Of a stretch of 64,000 nucleotides of DNA, positions 36,984 to 48,700 are shown in pieces. The DNA is taken from contig OX344763.1 of the NCBI GenBank assembly GCA_947034895.1, forward strand, positions 70,761,093-70,825,092. Reading direction: 5' to 3'. Under the pieces are notes generated by a model. The model was not told where the DNA came from, made no database searches, and worked only from the letters and a program-made list of their open reading frames with translations. This DNA comes from Rhytidiadelphus loreus. Taxonomy: Eukaryota; Streptophyta; Bryopsida; Hypnales; Hylocomiaceae. Each line of letters opens with the position of its first letter. The first letter of the stretch is position 1. The position numbers and the translations under genes were made by a program.

Positions 36984-38470
36984 GGATCAAGGAGAAGTCC
37001 AAATTTCCATAATTGTGATGAATTATAAAATAAAATTTAAGATAATAATTTAATGATGACTCTCAATAAACAGTTGTCAAATATGATCCATAGATCATTT
37101 CCATGAGGTTAGATTAACTAGTACACAAACCAATATTTTTCAATAAAATTTGAAGCGAAAATTTTAAAAATCCTTCGAAAATTTATTGTAGTTTGAATAT
37201 CTGTGATTTTCACGAGATTGTTTTTCCTTTAAGTTCAAAATGTTAAGCTCTAACCATAGTAATTTGAAAAGATTTTTATGATACTTTTTATTCAAGCCAT
37301 CTTTGAAGGGTGGTTTTTTGAACTAAAAATGTTATTTTTTGAGGTCAAACCTATAAGTATCCTTTGCATTTTAGAATATTTGCAAAGTAAAGTCTACAAA
37401 ATTTATACCATAAAAAAGTTAAAAAACTAACACAAGAATCTTCAAAAAAATTGATGGATGAAAAAATGCATTTTTGTGTGTTTGGAATGTATTTGTGTTC
37501 ATCCATTGTTTGAAAATTGAACACTTAGTTCTTAACCCTTCAAGGACTAACATGGCACATTGTGACCCTTTTAAATTGCAATGGCAAATTCTCGGTAGGG
37601 TGCAACAAATGTCAATATTTTGTAGAGTAGGATCTTATAGGATAACAAGTTGATATACTTGTTGCATATTTTTATTTTCAAAATTTCAATGTGAGAAGTA
37701 TATAAAATTTTATTTAGGAAATGTAGTCTTGTAAGAAAAGGGAGCAAACATAATTTTATTACAAGGATAAGAATAGTGGGGATGGAAAAAAAACATATTC
37801 TTGGACATTTCTAGTGTATAGTTTGGACAAACAAACTAGGTATGGAGGGAATTCTTTCAAAGTGTATTTTTAGCAATTTTAATTTTAAATATAAGGGTCA
37901 ATCTCATGTGATCAAGAACAAAAAATAATTTGAAAGATTCCAAATTTTTTGAAGATGTTCTAAGCAATATGCTATTAATATCAATCATTAAATTAAAAAA
38001 AAATTGATGCATACATAGATTTTTAAAATTTTGTAGGATCCAATTTGGTCAATTTTGGCTTTCTACTCCTTTTGTTTAAAATGTATATGAATTTGAGAGA
38101 GGTTTTAATTCTCATTGTTTAAAATTGAAAAATACTACATTTACCTTAGATTCTAATACAATTTTTTTCATGTGCGTGTGTGTGTATGTGTGTGTAAAAA
38201 TCATTATTCATCTTCTTATCATTTTTCTTTCCCAAAAGCTACGTTTTTTGTCTATAAGTTGATCATCCAAAATTGTTATAATCTAAAAATCCAATAGTCA
38301 ATATTTTCCACAAATAATTCCTTGCATACTAGACAAAGTATTCCTTTACTTTTATATAGTTAAAATATAAAAATTTCAAGCACATCTATGCACAAAAAAA
38401 ATATTAAAGTAGAACGATTCATTGAAAACCTCCATTGTCAAGAAGTTGCAGTTAATGCAGTTACTACATC
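36984..38470. other. AT-rich non-coding DNA with a GT-rich tract
   Basis: A TTAACCCTTCAAGGAC left-end motif at 37532 has no visible partner. A GT-rich tract lies at 38172-38197. No gene seen. Confidence 0.4.
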
Positions 38471-38509
38471 TTTTGAGCTCATTGTCATTGTGACACAATG
38501 AGCTCAAAA
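38471..38509. repeat. Perfect 15-bp stem hairpin
   Basis: TTTTGAGCTCATTGT and its exact complement ACAATGAGCTCAAAA are separated by 9 nt. It is isolated, with no T-run following that would suggest a terminator. Confidence 0.75.
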
Positions 38510-39575
38510 AAATAATATCAGATTTATTATTTCATCTACCCTGCCCCCTCCCCCTTGTGAGTTAAAAAAAAAAATTTAATTTTAAAAATTTAAAAATATT
38601 TTTTCAAGTATCCACCCACCCACCCTTTTGTAATTTTCTAATGGGGTGGAGTTGGCATTTGATATGGGAGATGTCCTATATCAATCCCCGTATCCATACC
38701 ATATCTATCTTTGTTGTATCCATATCTCGTATCTTGTATTCCATATTATGTATTCAAGATCAACGACATTAGAGGGGGCAAGGATTTTTATTTTTTTTAA
38801 ATCAATGGTTGTCAATTTTTGGAAGAGGGGGGGGGGGGGAATGACATGGTTGCATCTTTTCAGTTCATTGTAAGGCCTTGAGGAGTTAAGGTGTTAATGA
38901 CTACAATTAATTGAACTAAAAAGATTCAATTCAGTCGACTTAGATTATGAGATTTTCTATCCAAAAACCAGTGAATCAAAGGTGAAAGGCAATCCAATAT
39001 TTGTTCCAAGCACGTTCTTAAAAAGTTTCCAGCTCCTCTACTATGGAATTCATCCTTCATTGGACAAAAAGACTATTAATCAATTACACATCAATCCTAT
39101 TTAGGTGGGTATGAGAGTAGAAAGGGGCTCCAACTTTTTCCACCCTTTGTCCGCATAGGTAGCAACTAGTGGCCTCAGCTAGTGTGCTTTTGTAATACAA
39201 AGATCATACCTCCATTTGAATGCTTGTAGCAAATTATCCTCAAAGTTTCTGTTGGAAAAAAGTGTGATCCAAGTGGTAGACAAGAGGACCTTTCTACCTC
39301 CAGAAAAAGAGTTTCTAGCAACTTCTTTGTGCCTTCAAAGTTGGAGTGACAACACCATGCTTTAGGCACTTAAGGATTAAGAGTCTAATGTATTTGTGAG
39401 AATAAAATCATCATTTTTTGAAATTCTTGGTGATGATATCTCAAGACGTAAACATTCATAAACATTGTAAAATTATTTTTTCTCTAAAATGAATCTTCTA
39501 CTTTTGTCCATGGTTTTTTAGAAATCTCAAAAATTACCCATCTAGTGCATTGGGTCACTAAAAGAGGTTGACTCT
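38510..39575. repeat. Dispersed simple-sequence repeat and AT-rich DNA
   Basis: 38590-38880 resembles 15010-15440 (ACCCACCC, TATCC-rich block, G-run of about 13 at 38826). The rest shows two TTAA right-end-like motifs (GAGGAGTTAA near 38889, AAGGATTAA near 39380) without clear partners. Confidence 0.35.
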
Positions 39576-39757
39576 ACCATACATTCACTCTATAGAAAAA
39601 CAATGGTGAAACAACATCCCTTTGTTTATGTATCCCATGATTTATGTATTGATGGCTATTTGCTATACCATACATTCACTCTATAGAAAAACAATGGTGA
39701 AACAACATCCCTTTGTTTATGTATCCCATGATTTATGTATTGATGGCTAAGTATTTG
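39576..39757. repeat. 91-bp tandem duplication
   Basis: Two adjacent near-identical copies (offset 91 bp) of a unit beginning ACCATACATTCACTCTATAG. They differ only at the end of the second unit. A recent local duplication, non-coding. Confidence 0.93.
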
Positions 39758-40265
39758 CTATAATTTATCAGAATGCATTAAACTTATTAAGTTTACCAAA
39801 TTTAAACATGTTTTAATAGATTTGATTGAAAAATAATAATAATTGGAGATGAATTATTGACATTTTTCAATTAAAATTTGTCCCTTGTGACACATTTCAA
39901 TAAGTTCTAGCAAATTTTAACAAAGTTTGGTTTAAAAAATGTAAAACTATAAATCCTTGGAAATATTAATAGGGTGGTGGTTTTGTCTTAATAAGAATAA
40001 AAAAATAATCAGACTTCAAATATATAGTTTGTTTTTCTAATATACTCTCTTAAGAATTCAATTATGATGAACTTATATAGATGTGTCAAAAACTACTTCT
40101 TTAAATTAATAATTCTAAAGTAAATGTTTTCTAATTACCTTTCTATTAGGGAGACAAATTAAAAATAAATTAGATTATTTATTAAATTTTATTTTTTATC
40201 TAATGCTACAAAGGTCTTAACAAAAACTTAAAACAAATCAAGTCATTGCCTCACTGGATGTTCTA
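39758..40265. other. AT-rich non-coding DNA
   Basis: Nothing recognised. Confidence 0.4.
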
Positions 40266-41158
40266 TTAACCCCTAAGTAGTAGAGTTCTTTTTCACAAAA
40301 TAAATGTCTTAAATTGTTACTTTCTAATTAACTGAGTGTAATTGAAATATAGAAACATTTTTCAAGCCTACAAACATACAAATTTTTACTAGACTACTAA
40401 TAAAAATTGTGAGAAAATTTTAAGTCATTTGATTGTATTGTTTGCAAGATTATAACATTTGAAGTTAGAAGAAACTAAATTTGGACCTAAATCAAAGAGG
40501 ATCAACAAAGTTTGACTCAATTTTTTGAAGAAGGAGGCACTCTTCAACTTTGAAAACTTGTATCATTTGGTAGGTAGTCATCTTAGTTACATTTGCACCA
40601 ATTTTCAAAAATATAAGATATGTATAATACACCTGAAATCATCTTGTACTAAGAGGATGTCAAAAAAAGCAACTATATTGCCATATTGCTTGTTCAACTA
40701 CTTACCTTTTCTATTAGCATGTTGTTCAAACTACCCCTAAATTTTTGAGCCCCATAAGTTTTGATCCAAGTATCATATTAGAAAAAATTATATTTTCACA
40801 AAAATAATACAAGACTACAACTTTGGTAAAAATTTCACTTTCATCCGTTCAAAATGACTTTGTATGAACCTACTCAAGCCTTCAGAAAGCTCCATGGGAG
40901 CTTATTGTTCTTCAAAGGTTAAACATGGATCTTTGAACCATTGTTCCCAACTATCAAGGTCAACACAAATTAAAGAAAAAAAGAAAAATCAATTTTTTTT
41001 GGAAATTACATTGAGACTAAACCAAAAAACAAATAAATCAATGATGTAGGTTAGATTTTGGAAAAATAACAATTTGCTTCAATGGGGATAACTACAAGCC
41101 CATGCTCTTTTTTCATAGTCAAAACACACTTGAAAAGGCTTGGGCATTTAGGGATTAA
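40266..41158 (-). mobile_element. TTAA-bounded element with R3 right end
   Basis: TTAACCCCTAAGTAGTAG on the left, GGGCATTTAGGGATTAA on the right, 885 bp inside. The final 110 bp match R3 (AATTTGCTTCAATGGGGATA, TTGAAAAGGCTTGGGC), but the left half does not. It is a diverged or recombinant member. Confidence 0.7.
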
Positions 41159-41302
41159 TAAATATGATGCCAAAAATATTTTTTTGGTCCTTACAGATGA
41201 AATAGGAAAGTGGATCATTTGCATGCACGTGTTAAAGTTAACCTTTAAATCTAACTACTTTCCATGTTATGTTTTCCTTTCACTTCCAATAAGTAAGCAT
41301 AT

Positions 41303-41895
41303 TTAACAATAAATGGATTTACATCCCACCAATCAAGACTATATGAACCTCTATTGATTCAATATATTAATCTATTCAAATATTTGGAGGTTGAAAGTTA
41401 ATTGTGAGTTCATCCAACTTGAAACTTGCAGGAGAAACAAAATTAAATCCCCTCTATTATATTTGTTGCATGCTTGCAAATTCAAATATAAATAAGAATT
41501 TAAAGAGTTCTTAAACTATTGGATATATCCTAATCCATCTTGTGTCTAAAGGAAGAAGATTGAACAAAACAGAATATGAAACTCAATTTAGCTTCATTAG
41601 ATTTGAATGTTCATAGTGTAATTATTTGTTCTATTCAATCTTCCTTTATTTATCACAAAATATATTAGGAAAGATTCCAAAAGCTTAGAAGGGCTTTGAA
41701 ATTAAATATATCTCTGAATTTGCAAGGTTGCAATGAATCTAATAGGGTTGGATTTCAGTTGTTTCTCCCTCAAGTTTCAAGTGGGATGAACTCATGATCA
41801 ACTTCTAACCTCCAATGTTTGAATAGATTAATATATTAAATCAATAGTGGCTCATATAGTCTTGATTGGTGAGATATGACTCCATTGATTATTAA
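41303..41895. mobile_element. TTAA-bounded foldback element, about 585 bp
   Basis: The left half (CACCAATCAAGACTATATGA, CTATTGATTCAATATATTAA, TTGAAACTT) is repeated in inverted order up to 41880, with arms of about 270 bp that pair with mismatches. Outermost bases TTAA-CAATAAATGGA and TCCATTGATTA-TTAA are also inverted. The right TTAA (41892-41895) is the left site of the adjoining R2 copy. Confidence 0.7.
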
Positions 41896-42824
41896 CCCCT
41901 AAAGGACCAAGGCCTTTTTTTCTGCCAAAAAACACTCAAAATTGTCATTACTATAGCAAAAAGTAAAAGAAATTGAAAATTGTTTTTTTCCTACATCTAA
42001 CTATAGGATTTCATACCTAACTAGTATGATAATGTGTAGAAAAAATTTCCGAATTTTTGGCCACATGGATTGCAAGATATCTGTGTTTAAAGTGGAAAAA
42101 ACAAGTTTTTCAGCACATTGCGGGACTAGATTTGTCGATTTAAACATTTTTAACTTAAATTATTAGAACTACAGAGTTTTGAGCTTTCAATCTTTAAAGT
42201 GAAGATTTGAGTTGAGAGTCTAGGAAAAAAAAAGAAATTCAAAAAAACTTAATTTTCATTCTTAAAAAAATTGTTATGTAGAAGTCGGTATGAGATAGAA
42301 GGAAAATCTAAAATATTAATATCTTTTAGATGGAATTAAAATGCACTAATCCCAATTGTAAGATTGTTCTAGCAAGAAAACCAAACCATGTGGAACTTTT
42401 TTTTTGGAAAAATTGCAAAAACTGCATTCAAAAATGAATCCTACGAGTTATTTTTTTTAGAAGATGCTGTAATTGCCCGAAAAACAAGATTGTCCATAAC
42501 TTTCTCATAACAAATCCAAATGGAATGAATAAAATCTTTCCGTGTAGAAAAAAATATAATCTATAAGGGAAAAAAATTCCCCCCCAAATGAATTTAATTT
42601 TGAATTAATTTTTTTGTTACCATCCATCCCTTGTTTTGACCTTATTTGGACATAACTTTTGTTCCAAGGCACTGATTGAAAAAAAAAATTATATTCCCAC
42701 AAAGCTTATCAATTTTTCTATCTTCAAAAAAAGTTTCATGAAATCAGGGAAAAATTTCAGCCCGTAGGTACCTGCCCGATATCCCATTTGTCCCCCGAAG
42801 GGACAATGGTCCTTTAGGGATTAA
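41892..42824 (+). mobile_element. R2 TTAA-MITE, copy f
   Basis: TTAACCCCTAAAGGACCAAG to GGTCCTTTAGGGATTAA. Full length, 925 bp inside, colinear with copies c and d, with the TTTGTCCCCCGAAGGGACAA subterminal palindrome at 42787-42806. Non-coding. Confidence 0.93.
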
Positions 42825-43599
42825 ATATGTTTACTTATAGTAGGTCAATAGAAAATATGGAGTACAACATAAAAACAAGATTATCTACCAACGCAATGTT
42901 TGAGGGTTGAAGGATACACCTACATAACATTGTTTACTAGTTAATAAGGTAGAGATCCCTATTACATCCTTATAAGTGATCAAAAGTCTCATGTGGTTGC
43001 TTAATCAACCACAAATTTTAAATTAACAAATACATCCCTCCCAAGTATCTAATAAAGCATTGTACCTTTCCAACCTGGAGAGGACCAATCTAGTTTATAG
43101 AATGTTACGTAGGATAATAGTCAATATGTTTTTTTTGGAATAGTAATTACCACCAGTCTTCACAGCATTGGCACAAATCTGGTGGGATGAAGCCGTGCTC
43201 AAACCTATGAGAGTGAACAATTTTGTGACTAATAAAATAGAGGGCTTGAGAAGCGCTCATTTAAGGAGAAACAAGCATCTATAGAGGAATGCAAGCATGA
43301 AAAGATTTTTCACTATTTTTCAGGCAAGAGAACAGTGAAGACCAATTCACTTGAGATTTTGATCAAAATTTTTGGAGTCAGCATGAATTACATACTATTT
43401 ATACAAGTTTTAGGGCGTAGGGTGCTATTTTTGCTCATAGAGTGCAACTGTAATTAATAGAAATGTGTGTGTGAATTGAAAAAGTCACTATAGAAATTAG
43501 GTAATAGGATGCATTGGACGTTCACATCAGTGCTTAAATGTGTCTACATAAAGTCCATAATCAAGCAAGAAGGAGATCTCTGCCAATTCAAGGATGCAC
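42825..43599. other. AT-rich non-coding DNA
   Basis: Nothing recognised. Confidence 0.4.
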
Positions 43600-44147
43600 T
43601 AAGGTAAATGTGCCTATGACATGGGAAATGAGTGGTCTAATGTGTTGCAATTTGCCAAAAAATTCAGATTTTTTTCTACACAAAGACAAATGTGAAGAAT
43701 GATGACATCAACTTAAATTGTATTTTTTAGACAAAGTATGAATTTTCTATAAATTTTGGAAGTGTGCTACCCAATTAGCTCAAAAGAGTCTTTAGACTAC
43801 TCCAAATCAGCCAAAAGTGTTTCCATAATGGCCATCTAACCACCTAAATCAGTCATAACATTTTCTATCATAGATACAAGATCTCCTAACATGGCCATCA
43901 TATTGAAGAAATAAAAAAATAACTTTGTTTGACAAATTTATACTAAAAAGGTGTAAGGTTCCTGTGACAGTCTCTAATTACTCCATGACCATCTCCCAAG
44001 GCATTGATTTTGTTCACTAACCACCCTAATGAAGTCCTAATGTCATTTATTAGCTAAAATCTGAAATGGGTTGATGTAAGTTTGTAATGGGGGTGTTTCT
44101 AGATGTCTGCATTAGGTGGTTTGCATGTCATAGGCAGGTTTACCTTA
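43600..44147 (-). mobile_element. TA-flanked MITE, AGGTAAAC family, copy 2 (544 bp)
   Basis: TA, AGGTAAATGTGCCTATGACA; right end TGTCATAGGCAGGTTTACCT, TA. Inverted relative to copy 1 at 31999, with only one base of length difference over the element. Non-coding. Confidence 0.88.
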
Positions 44148-44322
44148 TACACTTTCCGTGTCGAATTCCCCGTTGTAAATCAAAATTTAATGCAATTCAT
44201 TAACTGCACTTGCATTTTTCCTTCACCTCTTCAAGCACTCAAATCTGAGTGAAAAGCATACATCTTTTGACTCTTTCTCATTCAAAAACCATGCGCCCAG
44301 GACCTTAACTTCTCACCCCAAC

Positions 44323-45444
44323 TAAGGTAGGTGGCTCAAATTGCCACCCGCTTCTTGGAACCGTCCCTATAGGAGGCTCTGAAATGGACATTAAGTGATT
44401 CTGAAATGAACTTTTGATAATGTGAGAGCTTAAAAAGGTTTGTTAGATGTTGGTTTATACTTCACATATGGTGTAATAAGAGCCAGGGTGGGTTGATTTC
44501 GAACTAAGAGTTGGATACAAAACAGGTGTCCACTTCATTTTTGCAAGAAACACATTTATGGTTGAGCATCCTTTTACTAAAATGACTCTCAGTCACTCAT
44601 TAATTCTTGGATTGATATGAAATTTTAGTCACACAAACAAGACTAGTAGGCGCAACTTTTCCAACAAAAAATATTGAAAACGGACCTTGTATGAAGAAGT
44701 TATAAGCCGCCGAAGTTCACTAAGATCAAAGAATGTTGGGATTTAGAACTTCGAATTGCTCCCAAACATTCAAAACAACTTGAATTGACATGAAAATTTT
44801 ACCACAATAACTAGACTTCAAGGGGAACATAACCCAACAAATTTTACTGAAAACAAACTTAGAATGAAGGGGATAGAAGCCCCCGAAGCTGCAGCCAACA
44901 AATGCAGTTTGGTGAACTCAAATTGAACTTGTGAACTTCGATTGGCTCCCAAAAAATCAGTATAACTCGGATTGATCTGAAAATTTTATCACACAAACTA
45001 GAAGAGAGAGCGCAAATTTTACAACAAGTTTTATTGAATTTGGAAATTGGATGCAAAAGTTAGAGCACTTTGAATTGGACTTGAAAGTATGAGAACACAA
45101 TATTGGTTCCTTGGCTTCAGTTTAGTAAAAGTCACATTTAGGAACCTTAAGTATTACTTTTTCAATGCTTCACTGCTTGTTTTTGGTCATGCCATATCTT
45201 TTTTCAGACCGCGCATGTGTGGGTTTTGCAAGGCCTAGGCTCACAAATAGGTACCTATGGCAGAATTCTTTGGAAATTCATAAGTAATTCATAAATGCTC
45301 AGAAAAATATGAAACCACTTGGGTTACATACCACATCAATTTCACTTCAAGTGAAAAATAAGTGAAAAATACTTTTAGGCATCTGAAAACCATCGAAAAG
45401 GCCCAACAACCCTTAAAGTGACGGTTTATGAGCCCACTACTTTA
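44323..45444. mobile_element. TA-flanked MITE, AGGTAG family, copy 5, enlarged
   Basis: TA, AGGTAGGTGGCTC; right end GAGCCCACTACTT, TA. The last 200 bp match the other copies (ACAAATAGGTACCTATGG, AAATATGAAACCACTTG). The body is 1118 bp instead of about 400 because of a central block of tandem repeats. It ends 330 bp upstream of the NPF start codon. Confidence 0.75.
44600..45075. repeat. Three imperfect tandem repeats of about 175-185 bp
   Basis: The marker ATTGAYATGAAAATTTTA-CACA recurs near 44613, 44787 and 44970, each followed by an AACTAGA and a CAACAA-TTT-TTGAA segment. This block accounts for the extra length of the surrounding TA element. Confidence 0.65.
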
Positions 45445-45774
45445 ATTAGTTCCATTTCAGACACCCTCTGCACTGTTTTATGCATGTTTATAGGGTTGGA
45501 TCTTAGTGTTTTTGAGCACTCTACCTTAGTGCAAGTACATGTGCTTGGTAATGATTTGCACACATGGACCATTAGGTTATGGAATTCAAAACCTAAAATT
45601 AGAACTTTGGAATGAGATATAACATGGTCACGCTACTGCTTTCCACCTGCATTTAAATCAATGTGGTTAGATATTTCTGAGAGTGTTTTACTGCTGAAAT
45701 GTTGGTGACTGTAAATGGCAAAATGATTAATAGTGGCTTTGAAACTGTTCAAGACTCCACTCAAATCACAAAAC

Positions 45775-48700
45775 ATGGATGCCCAGAGCAACAGGGTACT
45801 TCCAGGGCGTAACATCAAATGCCAAACTATTACAAAGAGATTTCCACTGGCTCTGAGCTTGGCCAGAGATGGGGCAGTTGACATTGAGGGGAGGCCCATT
45901 GACAAGATAACCACAGGGCGTTTTAAGGCCAACGCTTTCATCATTGGTATTTCCAAACACCAACTCTAAGGGATTTTCCCTGGAAATTAAGTACATATGA
46001 ATGAATGCATTCAAATGCACCAGTACTCATGATTTAATTGATTGTGTTAAATTTCAGAAACTGAAGAGATGTGGTGGCAGAAATTTTCTTATCCCTGCTT
46101 CTTTTTCATCTTCAGAAGACTTTTTCACAAATATTGATTTGGTGCCTTTGTGAATAGGAATTGAAATTGGTGAGAGGCTGGCATTTTATGGAATTTCGGC
46201 AAATCTGGTTACATATCTCACGCACGTATTACATGAGGGGACTGAGAAATCAGCTACCAATGTGAACAACTGGATAGGAACAACATTCCTTGCCCCTCTG
46301 TTAGGGGCTTTCCTTGCTGATGCATTTTGGGGACGTTTTTGGACCATCCTTATATTTGGAATGATCTATTTAGTAGTAAGTTAAACTTACACAACTCTAT
46401 GGGTTGAATCACCCAGTCCCTTCACTAATCACTCTCTTTAGTGTGGTCTTGAAATTGTGTCAATAGAGCAACCAACATTACATTAAATGTCATCATCAAG
46501 TGATTGTAAATTAGGCTACAGATAATTGATCTAATACTTTTTGAGTTAAAAGCTGTGTTAGCAAAATTGAGTAGAATGAGGAGTGCAGCTGCTGTAGCAT
46601 CCTAAAATTTTGTTGGGCAACAAACTAATGAACTTATGGTGACAATAATATTAAATTTCTGTGTGGTCTGTTGAAATGAAGGGCTTGATATTGTTGACAC
46701 TATCAGTGACAATAAATACATTTAAGCCTCCAGACTGCATGAGCCCAAGTGATGGAAATTCTAATTGTTTACCTGCAACAGCCAGCCAAGTGGGATTCTT
46801 TTACTTTGCTCTTTATCTTATGTCCCTTGGTGGAGGTTGCATGAAGCCCTGCATTTCTGCATTTGGGGCAGATCAGTTTGACGAAGAGGACAATCATGAA
46901 AATGAGATGAAAAAGTCTTTCTTCAACTGGTGGGTCTTTGGAATAAGTGTAGGTGCACTCATATCAGCTACCATATTAGTATACGTGCAAGACTACATTA
47001 GTTGGGGATGGGGCTTTGGGACACCTTCAGTACTGATGGCGATTTACCTCATGCTTTACATAGTGGGGATGAGATTCTATCGTCATAAGAAACCCTGTGG
47101 AAGCCCATTAACACAAATTGGCCAAGTTTTTACAGCAGCCATACTAAAGTTCAGCCTCAGAGTTCCAGATGATCCAGCTGCATTGTATGAATTAACTGAC
47201 AAAGAGACATTTCAAGCTGGGACACGGCTAATCCCACATACAAACACAATGAGGTATGACCATGTGTCCACCTCCTTTTAAGACTGAGGTATCCATGCTA
47301 ATCCTCAATTGATTTTTCTGGATTGTTGATAAACGTGTAAAGGACAAACCTACAGTCAGAGTTAAACTTCTACCCATTTTGTGAGTACATATGAAAGAAA
47401 AAATTTATTTTTATTTTCCAGACATGAAATCAGGTCTTCTGTAAGTCAGACAAATTTTAAAATAATTTTTTGGGTACTTTGATATTCTAGGTTATAACTT
47501 CGAGCCCTCTTAACATAATTTTTTCACACTATAGTCTATATATAATGACTTTATATGTTACAAAATGGAGGTGAGAGTCTAGATAAACTAAATAAATAAA
47601 TAAATAGATTCTCATTGTCATTGTATTATAGTTTATTAAATAGAATTAGATACAAGATAAAAATAAAAAATAAATTGTCAATAGCTCTAAGATGAAATTG
47701 AAACACTCCAATAGTAATGGTGAGATTGTTCTAGCAAGCATTAAAAGTTCTATACACTTATTCTATTTTTGAAAAATTATAAAAATTGAGTTCAAAAATG
47801 AATTTGAAATGCTATCTTTCAACAAGATGCTAAAATTGTTTTCAGAAAAAGCCCTTTCATGACTTTCACATCACTACTACTATGGAATGAATAATGACTT
47901 TCTATGTAAATATTTTTTTTTGTAAGAAGTATATTAAAAAAGAAGATTATTCAATTATTTTAGTTTTTTGCAACCTCAACTTGAGCATTTTGAGCTTGAG
48001 GTGGCACGACTTGTTTACCAAGGTACCAAATGAAATTTAAACAATTCATATTCTTCTATTTTATAAAAAAAATTCAAAAAATCACACCAAAAATGTGGGG
48101 TTATAGGCACTTGACAAAACTTCATTTGTCTATGAAGGAGACAACTACCCTTAAGGAGTTAAGACAAGATTAATGTAGAAAAAATTGCATGATATTTAAT
48201 GTAATTTAAGTACTAAATTTTATTTTTAAGAGTTAATCATCATCATATATTTTAATAGTTTGCAATATGCAATATAAGATTTATAAGAAGTTAGTTTTGG
48301 TTGGAATAAATATGATAAGTTGAGATTTGCCTTTGTTGCCCATACTCTAAAAGTGTCTTTTTAGATAGGAATACATATTGTAGTTATAAATGTAATAATA
48401 ATGATCATTCTAGTGTGGAAAACATCCAAATATCAACTTCTATTATAACTAATCCAATAAGAGTTTGAAATATATGAATTAAAGTGAATTAGATGGGTTT
48501 TTTTATTTGTTTTGTAAGGGAAAAATCAATTGAAAAATGTTTCAAGGTGTGCAAATAGATTAGTCAAAGGGGGTCAACCTTAACTCCTAAAGGTCCCTAA
48601 TACATCCCAAAGTTTAATGCACCTTGGATAATTGTGATCATAGCTTTCAAAACATCTATTGTTGGTATTTGATCAAACTGAGATTATGAATCTTGAAAAG

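Noticed and set aside
38471..38509. Perfect 15-bp stem as a transcription terminator
   Set aside because: Plant nuclear context, no T-run after the stem, and no gene nearby.
5453..42824. TTAA elements as Tourist-type PIF/Harbinger MITEs served by the Harbinger at 62 kb
   Set aside because: Tourist elements duplicate 3 bp (TTA/TAA). Here full copies keep symmetric ends within TTAA, and the nested empty site fits TTAA. A one-base asymmetric end with a TWA duplication remains formally possible.
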